Source: JBECKX01 sp964468475 | Lineage (GTDB): Bacteria > Zixibacteria > MSB-5A5 > CAIYYT01 | DNA length: 12,315 bases | Assembly (NCBI GenBank): GCA_964468475.1 | Contig: CAYXUL010000081.1 | Location: 1-12,315 of the forward strand | Direction: 5' to 3' | Shown here: positions 7,505 to 12,315 of the stretch, in pieces | Position numbering within the stretch: position 1 is the stretch's first letter | Layout: every line of letters begins with the position of its first letter | The notes under the pieces: generated by a model | Seen by the model: the letters and a program-made list of their open reading frames with translations, nothing else | What the model was told of the DNA's origin: nothing | The model's database searches: none | Translations under genes and position numbers: made by a program

Positions 7505-9085
7505 CTAGTCTTGCTGCAGGGAGGGCAGATGCGTGACAGCGTTGTTGCAGGAAAGGGAGTCTGACTGCTGTGATTTGGCGTAGGCGTTGGGGTCGTGACG
7601 GATTGCCCCGCTCGGGAGCCAATCCCAAAACTCACCCAGGTCGCTGCGAATTTTATCGACAAAGTAAGCCGGGATCTCCGTACTTTCTTGCTCAAAGAAG
7701 CGTTGCATCGACCGGTCGGTGAGCAGCAGCTGCTTGATCTCGCGGAAGTACTTGATCCGACCGAATCGCTCGGATGAGAACCCGCGAACCACATTCAACC
7801 ATCTCGGAATTGTCCCACCGTTAGCTCTAAACCGCCGGGCAACTAGACGCGTTGAATATGAGTAGTTCGTCACATCGATAAGGCGATCATAAAACTCTAC
7901 CCACGAGTAGTTTTGCGGCTTGATATTCATCTGAATATTGCTGAGAAAGTGAAACGGAAACGGCAGCACTCGGTTCGCGCGTTGAAATTCGAGATTCAGC
8001 GGCGCTGCGCGCCCAAATGCTGATAGCATCGAATATGCCGGGAACGCGCCCGGAGTAAGATATAGAAACCGTTTGGTAAGCTCAAATGGCTCTGCTCCCT
8101 CATCACGGTCAAGACCGAAGATGTGATTCGTTTGCACGTAGGGGATATGTCGCAGGATCAAATTCACATGATCAGATACGATCCTGACCTTCTCCATACC
8201 CGCCGCATTCCCTACTCTTGATTTCTTGCCCATCTCGAACCACGATTCAATTCCCGGAAGCAGTGCTTTGAAACCATTTCGTTGCAGCCTCTTCACACGG
8301 GCCTCCGAGAGGAGGGAGAGCGTGGATTCGGCGATGAAGTCAATCCGACCCGGCGGTACGGCCTCCTCAATGGCTTCCATGCACTGATCAAAGCGAACAC
8401 CAAAATTCGGATCATGCCAGGCAACGCGCGGGCGCTTCAGCTTGCCAAGCAGAAACCGTAAGTCTTCTTTCAGCGAATCAAGGTCTAGTGACTGATAAGG
8501 TACGGATGAATCGATGCAGAAGTCGCAGGAGTAGGGGCAGCCCATGCTGCTCAGAAGAGGGACGATCTTGACCAGCGGCGCCTTTCGCATCGTCTGTTCG
8601 ATGAACTTCCAGCGCCCGGCAACACCCGGAAATTCAGTCGGATGTTTGTCGGCCGACAGTTGCATTCCGATCGGTCGGTGTGGGCTGCAATCTCTCAGTA
8701 CTTCCTTGATCAGCGATTTATCCGTGAACCCCAGCACAAAGTCAAAATAGTTTTGCGCGTCCTCCGGATAGCAGCGAGCGTGCGGCCCACCCAGCACAGT
8801 TACGGCGCCGCGCGAGCGAAACAGGTTGCTGAGCGCATAGGACAGCAAGGCTGCTTCAGTAAAGGCGCTTACAAAAACCAGGTCGACGCTGCCGGGCAAC
8901 TCCTTGAGGAGATTCTCTCGGCCGGTAAAGGTTACCAGGGTGACCTCGTGCCCCTGTTCTTCACACCAGGTGGCAATAACTTGCGGCATGATACTGACAA
9001 AGTTCGCGCCCATGACGTGCATCCACATGGTTCGTATCGGGGCTTTAGCGACCAGGTCAATAATGCCGATCTTCAGCTTACGCAT
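7505..9085 (-). CDS. Radical SAM protein with N-terminal B12-binding-like domain
   Basis: This 526-residue protein opens with a Rossmann-like cobalamin-binding-type domain (1-130: KIGIIDLV, a central VDLVFVSAFTEA strand, and LGGPHARCYPED at 98-109, typical of this family). The radical SAM core follows, with its cluster motif C183-PYS-C187-DF-C190, which binds a [4Fe-4S] cluster and S-adenosylmethionine. Further family features include a PGIESW-like strand around 275. About 200 residues follow the core and end in a polar tail. The organisation matches the BchE/P-methylase-like B12-radical SAM group, whose members catalyse methylations, cyclisations and other radical reactions; the substrate here cannot be named. 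The usual base-off cobalamin motif DxHxxG is not present; W21-M-H23-VM-G26 resembles it with Asp replaced. The start has GAGG 4 nt upstream. It stands alone on the minus strand, 243 bp downstream of a LuxR-type regulator. Confidence 0.88.
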   Translation of the reverse strand: MRKLKIGIIDLVAKAPIRTMWMHVMGANFVSIMPQVIATWCEEQGHEVTLVTFTGRENLLKELPGSVDLVFVSAFTEAALLSYALSNLFRSRGAVTVLGGPHARCYPEDAQNYFDFVLGFTDKSLIKEVLRDCSPHRPIGMQLSADKHPTEFPGVAGRWKFIEQTMRKAPLVKIVPLLSSMGCPYSCDFCIDSSVPYQSLDLDSLKEDLRFLLGKLKRPRVAWHDPNFGVRFDQCMEAIEEAVPPGRIDFIAESTLSLLSEARVKRLQRNGFKALLPGIESWFEMGKKSRVGNAAGMEKVRIVSDHVNLILRHIPYVQTNHIFGLDRDEGAEPFELTKRFLYLTPGAFPAYSMLSAFGRAAPLNLEFQRANRVLPFPFHFLSNIQMNIKPQNYSWVEFYDRLIDVTNYSYSTRLVARRFRANGGTIPRWLNVVRGFSSERFGRIKYFREIKQLLLTDRSMQRFFEQESTEIPAYFVDKIRSDLGEFWDWLPSGAIRHDPNAYAKSQQSDSLSCNNAVTHLPSLQQD

Positions 9086-9239
9086 TTAACCTCGGTTCCA
9101 GAAGGGGGAGAAGAGAGTCATTCCTGGGCAGGGCAATCTCTGGCGACCTTTCATCCACTTGAGAGAGTAGTCCACTTACCATGCGGCCTTCGATATTGGA
9201 CGATTGTGTCCCAGAGCGATGGAAACGCGTGGACTCCTC

Positions 9240-9249
9240 ATGTTAACAT
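9240..9249. promoter_or_regulatory. 10-bp palindrome upstream of the radical SAM gene
   Basis: ATGTTAACAT is a perfect palindrome in the 243-bp gap between the LuxR-type regulator and the radical SAM gene. On the minus strand it lies just downstream of TACTAT (9255-9260), a possible -10 element without a convincing -35. It could be an operator near the radical SAM promoter. The evidence is weak. Confidence 0.22.
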
Positions 9250-9328
9250 CCCTAATAGTATGCCATTTTGTCGAATTTGGAAATCGGTCAAAAGATTGAA
9301 TATGGAATTAGTCCCTAGGATTGAGAGT

Positions 9329-10033
9329 CTACCGTTTCTTGTCGGATGGTTTTCCGGCTGACTTTCTCACCATTCCCTCGGTGAGCGCAAAGCTGGCCAA
9401 TTCCAGTCGAGTGTGAAGAGCCAGCTTCTCGAGAGTGTTGTGGACATGGCTCTTAACGGTATGAACCGCAATATTCAACTCCCTGGCGATCTCCTTATTG
9501 CTCATGCCCCTGGCAACCAGGTCCACTACCTCGTGCTCGCGCCTGGTGAGTTTGACCGCTTTCATCAACCTGTCCGCCTTTCCGCTCTGGACGGCATATT
9601 CAACTATATGAGAGAACAGCGAACCGGTCAATGATGGCGGCAGCACTTTCTTGCCTTCGGCAACCGAGCGAATTGTGTGCAGGAAGTCATCGATGGAGGC
9701 ATCTTTAAGAATAAATCCGGAGACTCCAGCCTTGACGAATTCCACGACTTCGCTTTGCACCGGAAGGAGATCCATCACTACGATTTCAGCCTTGCGATAT
9801 TCTCGCTTTATTAGTTCCGCAATCCTCAAGCTGTTCTGGCTTTTCAAGCCGGTATCAAGCAGCACGACTTGCGGTTTGAGCTTCTTTGCCTTCTCCATTG
9901 CATCACCGTTGCCCGTTGCCGACACGGCTCTGATATCGGGCTGGTCATTGAGCATGGCGGTGATGCCCTCTCGCAGAAGGCGGTTATCTTCTATCAGCAA
10001 CACACGGATTTTTGCCACTCGCAAATTCTCCAT
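9329..10033 (-). CDS. NarL/LuxR-family response regulator, orphan, with altered receiver switch residue
   Basis: This 234-residue regulator has a receiver domain (about 8-125) and a LuxR-type DNA-binding domain (about 160-225: LTRREHEVVDLVARGMSNKEIARELNIAVHTVKSHV). The receiver keeps E15-D16, phosphoacceptor D60 and K110. The residue that is Thr or Ser in nearly all receivers is Asp here (D88, in VVMDLLP), with spacing D60-D88-K110 identical to NarL's D59-S87-K109. This could change or remove phosphorylation-driven switching. No kinase gene adjoins it. The start is uncertain: ATG 10033 lacks a good ribosome site, while GTG 10018 has GGAG 9 nt upstream and would give a more typical MAKIRVLLIEDN start. 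A promoter-like sequence lies at 10060-10088. It is likely a transcription regulator; its targets are unknown. Confidence 0.9.
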   Translation of the reverse strand: MENLRVAKIRVLLIEDNRLLREGITAMLNDQPDIRAVSATGNGDAMEKAKKLKPQVVLLDTGLKSQNSLRIAELIKREYRKAEIVVMDLLPVQSEVVEFVKAGVSGFILKDASIDDFLHTIRSVAEGKKVLPPSLTGSLFSHIVEYAVQSGKADRLMKAVKLTRREHEVVDLVARGMSNKEIARELNIAVHTVKSHVHNTLEKLALHTRLELASFALTEGMVRKSAGKPSDKKR

Positions 10034-10059
10034 ACCTGATGATCGATTAATTTGACGAG

Positions 10060-10088
10060 AATTTAAAAAAACAGCCTTTGATCGTCAA
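10060..10088 (-). promoter_or_regulatory. Sigma70-type promoter of the LuxR-type regulator
   Basis: Read on the minus strand, TTGACG (10088-10083) and TAAATT (10065-10060) are separated by 17 bp, and the spacer includes a run of T. Transcription would begin near 10053, about 20 nt before ATG 10033. Confidence 0.42.
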
Positions 10089-10305
10089 GCTTCAAGAGGA
10101 CTTAATCACTCGAATAAGGGGGACTAGCTGATCAGGAGTTCTTGCTGCTGAGTGTGGTAAGAATCGGGAGTTAATTGGCAGTCGTCCAAGAAAAATTAAG
10201 GCAATAAGCAAAGGCTAGCGTATACTTGAAGAGATCCTATGTTAGCCGATTAACCGTTTCTCAAGTCTTGTCCTGACACTCCAATCCTTGACAGACATTA
10301 ATAGG

Positions 10306-10334
10306 ATAACACTGGCGCAATAACGCGCTAAAAT
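10306..10334 (+). promoter_or_regulatory. Candidate promoter of the RRM/helicase cluster with overlapping dyad
   Basis: ATAACA (10306-10311, 4 of 6 consensus) and TAAAAT (10329-10334, 5 of 6) are 17 bp apart, with a predicted start near 10341 and a leader of about 50 nt. The inverted repeat ATAACG / CGTTAT (10320-10342) brackets the -10 element and could be an operator. The direct repeat CTGGCG occurs at 10312 and 10343. Confidence 0.35.
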
Positions 10335-10391
10335 TACGTTATCTGGCGTCCCGCAGCAGGTGCGCTTAGATTCCAACCGGAGGAGATTGCC

Positions 10392-10634
10392 GTGAAAATC
10401 TTCGTGGGAAATATGTCAAAGGAAACTAGTGAGCAGCAGTTGAGAGACTCATTTGAAAAGTTCGGGGAAGTCACCTCTGCGAATATCTTATTGGATAAGG
10501 AAAGTGGCAAGTCGACCGGCTTTGCCTTTGTTGATATGCCGTCAGATGATGAGGCGCATACCGCGATTACCGGAATCAATATCCGAGCCCTGGCCGGAAG
10601 GCCCCTCGAACGTAACAAGGCGAAAAAGGAATAA
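10392..10634 (+). CDS. Single-RRM RNA-binding protein (Rbp-like), first copy
   Basis: This 80-residue protein consists of one RNA recognition motif and almost nothing else. RNP2 is IFVGNM (3-8) and RNP1 is TGFAFVDM (42-49), with the aromatic RNA-stacking residues F4, F44 and F46 present. The segments between them (SEQQLRDSFEKFGEV, DDEAHTAITGI) follow the usual beta-alpha-beta-beta-alpha-beta pattern. A short Lys-rich tail follows; the Gly-rich tail of many cyanobacterial Rbp proteins is absent. Such proteins bind single-stranded RNA in the cytoplasm and are often cold-induced in other bacteria; that role is inferred here. GTG start 10392 has a strong GGAGGAG ribosome site about 7 nt upstream. 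It is followed closely by a second RRM gene and a DEAD-box helicase gene. Confidence 0.9.
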   Translation: MKIFVGNMSKETSEQQLRDSFEKFGEVTSANILLDKESGKSTGFAFVDMPSDDEAHTAITGINIRALAGRPLERNKAKKE

Positions 10635-10635
10635 T

Positions 10636-10683
10636 ATGCCGTTTCGACGACGGTCTTTAGTCGATTGGTGGAAAAGAACATGA
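10636..10683 (+). CDS. Possible 15-residue coupling peptide between the two RRM genes
   Basis: An ATG one base after the first RRM stop codon has AGGA 5 nt upstream and opens 15 codons (MPFRRRSLVDWWKRT). Its stop TGA overlaps the second RRM start as ATGA (10680-10683). This layout would let ribosomes pass from the first RRM gene to the second. It may be chance: the frame is also open upstream, antiphase to the RRM gene. The peptide has no known relatives that I recognise. Confidence 0.25.
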   Translation: MPFRRRSLVDWWKRT

Positions 10684-10925
10684 ACATATATGTCGGTAAT
10701 TTGTCTGCGAAAACCACGCGGCAACAACTAAGAGAGGTTTTTTCCCGATTTGGCACAGTTGGGAAGATCAGCCTTGATGATCGGACTCGAGAGGGCAAGT
10801 CATACTGCTTCTGTTTTGTTGAGATGCCACACGAAGATGAGGCGGCTCTGGCAATCCGGAAGCTTGATGGTCAAGTCGTCGCCGGAAACGCGTTGACCAT
10901 TAAGGTGAGCGGAGTTACGGTCTGA
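10680..10925 (+). CDS. Single-RRM RNA-binding protein, second copy, with unusual RNP1
   Basis: This 81-residue protein is again one RNA recognition motif. RNP2 is IYVGNL (3-8). RNP1 reads YCFCFVEM (42-49), where the family normally has RGFGFVEM: both glycines are replaced by cysteine (C43, C45), while the RNA-stacking aromatics Y4, F44 and F46 remain. The fold pattern is otherwise normal (RQQLREVFSRFGTV, DEAALAIRKLDG). I choose ATG 10680 because GGTGGA lies about 7 nt upstream and the protein then starts MNIYVGN like its relatives; TTG 10665 and GTG 10668 are alternative starts. It is a diverged paralogue of the preceding gene, 45 nt away, and probably sits in the same transcript. Likely role: single-stranded RNA binding, perhaps with redox-sensitive behaviour, which is speculation. 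Confidence 0.88.
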   Translation: MNIYVGNLSAKTTRQQLREVFSRFGTVGKISLDDRTREGKSYCFCFVEMPHEDEAALAIRKLDGQVVAGNALTIKVSGVTV

Positions 10926-11052
10926 ATAGAACCATCAATTCTCGTGATTCAAACAAGTCAGCGGATTGCTCAGAGATTCAATCTACTCTTTTCCAGGAAT
11001 GCTCTTTGAGTAAACGCTGTCTTTTTTCCGACCGGAAGGTTATGTTCACGTA

Positions 11053-12312
11053 ATGTCGAATACTTCTATCCCCGTGGGCTTTGGCGGCCTCGGTATCGCA
11101 CCAGGATTACTGTCAGCCATTGCTAAGCTCAGATTCACCGAGCCGACACCAATTCAGCAGCGTTCAATCCCGGTTGGACTGGAGGGCAAGGACCTGATCG
11201 CCGTCGCCCAAACCGGGACCGGCAAGACACTCGCATTTGGAATTCCAATAATTCAGAGGCTGGCGCAACTCAAGGGCCATGGTTTGGTGCTGCTGCCAAC
11301 GCGTGAACTGGCGATTCAGGTTAATGAGTCTCTTCAGGAAGTGGGAAGAACCACCGGCCTGAGAACCGTGGTACTGATTGGCGGGGAGTCGGAAGGTCCA
11401 CAAAAACGTGCGCTGCGGAAAAACCCTCGGATAATCATAGCCACTCCCGGCCGTCTCGTCGATTTCCTTGAAAGAAAGGTGTTGAGCCTGGCAAAAATCC
11501 AGATTCTGGTACTGGATGAAGCTGATCGTATGCTCGACATGGGCTTCGCGCCGCAACTCAATAAGATCTTCAAAGCCATCGAGGGAGAACGGCAAACGAT
11601 GCTCTTTTCAGCAACCATGCCATCCGAGATTTTGAATCTAGCCCATAAGCATATGAAGCTACCGATAAATATCGAAGTTGCGCCATCCGGAACTGCCGCC
11701 GAGAATGTCGTTCAGGAAGTATTCTTCATCGAGCGGAAGGCGAAGACCGGGTTGCTACGGGTCCTGCTCTCCGAACGCAACGGACCGGTACTTGTTTTCA
11801 CCCGCACCAAGCATGGTGCCCGCAAGCTCGCGCGCGACCTGCGGAGGCTGGGGCACTCGGCCGCCGAAATCCACTCCAACCGTAGCCAGGGGCAACGCCG
11901 TGAGGCACTTGTCGGCTTCAAATCGGGTAAGTATCGAGTGCTGGTAGCAACCGATATCGCGGCGCGAGGCATCGATGTGATCGGTATCGAATTGGTGGTC
12001 AACTACGACTTACCCAGCGACACAAAAGATTATGTCCATCGTATTGGTCGAACGGCGCGCGCCGGTATGTCAGGACGCGCAGTCTCCTTTGCTACCTTCG
12101 AACAGCGAAAAGATGTCAAAGAAATCGAACGCTTAATCAGAACCGGTTTGGCGATCAAGGAAGTTCCCTCTCTGCCAAAGGAAAGAGTTGCGGAAAGTAC
12201 GCAGGCAAAGCCACAATCCGCCGAAACGTCAACGAGAGCCCCCGGCAGGCGGTCAAGAAGTGCCGGTCAGGCGTCGTCCCGGCGGCATCACGGCAAACGC
12301 CGACGTCGATGA
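11053..12312 (+). CDS. DEAD-box ATP-dependent RNA helicase, RhlE-like
   Basis: This 419-residue protein has the complete DEAD-box set: Q motif (PTPIQ, Q35), motif I AQTGTGKT (52-59), PTRELA (82-87), GG (110-111), TPGR (131-134), DEAD (155-158), SAT (186-188), ARGID (304-308) and HRIGRTARAG (329-338). The two RecA-like lobes span about 10-205 and 215-360. After about 370 comes a disordered tail ending in a strongly basic cluster (GKRRRR), probably an added RNA-binding surface. Length and motif VI resemble RhlE, which remodels RNA duplexes in ribosome assembly and RNA decay. It follows the RRM genes by 127 nt on the same strand, suggesting a shared function in RNA remodelling. The nearest ribosome site (GGAAGG at 11034-11039) is 13 nt from ATG 11053, unusually far, and no nearer in-frame start exists before TAA 11011. 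The full gene fits in the window; its terminator does not. Confidence 0.95.
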   Translation: MSNTSIPVGFGGLGIAPGLLSAIAKLRFTEPTPIQQRSIPVGLEGKDLIAVAQTGTGKTLAFGIPIIQRLAQLKGHGLVLLPTRELAIQVNESLQEVGRTTGLRTVVLIGGESEGPQKRALRKNPRIIIATPGRLVDFLERKVLSLAKIQILVLDEADRMLDMGFAPQLNKIFKAIEGERQTMLFSATMPSEILNLAHKHMKLPINIEVAPSGTAAENVVQEVFFIERKAKTGLLRVLLSERNGPVLVFTRTKHGARKLARDLRRLGHSAAEIHSNRSQGQRREALVGFKSGKYRVLVATDIAARGIDVIGIELVVNYDLPSDTKDYVHRIGRTARAGMSGRAVSFATFEQRKDVKEIERLIRTGLAIKEVPSLPKERVAESTQAKPQSAETSTRAPGRRSRSAGQASSRRHHGKRRRR

Positions 12313-12315
12313 CCT

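Larger units (their letters stand above)
10034..10391. other. Divergent regulatory spacer between LuxR-type regulator and RRM gene
   Basis: This 358-bp AT-rich spacer holds no gene that I can support. It carries a candidate leftward promoter (10060-10088), a candidate rightward promoter (10306-10334) overlapped by the dyad ATAACG / CGTTAT (10320-10325 and 10337-10342), and a consensus TTGACA (10288-10293) lacking a properly spaced -10. The middle part, about 10100-10260, shows nothing I can identify. Confidence 0.5.

Noticed and set aside
8642..9361. Plus-strand frame of 239 codons crossing the radical SAM start and the following spacer
   Set aside because: Most of it is antisense to the radical SAM gene, its start has no ribosome site, and no domain is seen.
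10288..10310. Consensus TTGACA as -35 for the RRM cluster
   Set aside because: No -10-like hexamer at 16-18 bp spacing; TAGGAT and GATAAC are too close, so the ATAACA/TAAAAT pair was preferred.

Overview
The window looks like chromosome from an uncultivated Gram-negative bacterium of the FCB type (Zixibacteria, Latescibacteria and similar lineages). This rests on protein style: a secreted protein ending in two GDADxSGGxSIGDAVYxINYIFGGG-type dockerin repeats, and a large signal-peptide protein opening with a 'YQARLTDDQG' surface-protein domain and ending in a Peptidase_S74 fibre chaperone. That is an inference from family resemblance, not a taxonomic assignment. I see no transposase, phage integrase, tRNA, rRNA or CRISPR.

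Layout: (1) 259-3495, minus strand: a two-gene surface operon, fibre protein then dockerin protein, 21 nt apart, followed by a clean hairpin terminator at 198-226. (2) 3496-4252: a 757-bp divergent spacer with no convincing gene but several inverted repeats and a good sigma70-type promoter for the rightward operon. (3) 4253-7066, plus strand: a PAS-type histidine kinase and an NtrC-type (sigma54-activator) response regulator with no base between stop and start. (4) 7067-7504: a convergent spacer with little in it. (5) 7505-9085, minus: a radical SAM enzyme with an N-terminal B12-binding-like domain. (6) 9329-10033, minus: a NarL/LuxR-type response regulator with no kinase next to it and an altered receiver switch residue. 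(7) 10034-10391: a divergent spacer with a candidate promoter in each direction. (8) 10392-12312, plus: two single-RRM RNA-binding proteins and a RhlE-like DEAD-box RNA helicase.

How the genes may work together: the kinase/regulator pair is divergent from the surface-fibre operon, so control of the fibre operon is a reasonable guess, but I find no clear sigma54 promoter there. The RRM-RRM-helicase cluster reads as an RNA-remodelling unit of the sort linked to cold or stress adaptation in other bacteria. The radical SAM gene and the LuxR-type regulator share a strand but are 243 bp apart and may be independent.

Most notable are: the autocleavage-competent fibre paired with a dockerin protein; the large imperfect hairpin at 3701-3754; the Thr/Ser-to-Asp change in the LuxR-type receiver; the two cysteines in the RNP1 motif of the second RRM protein; and a 15-codon reading frame that bridges the two RRM genes.
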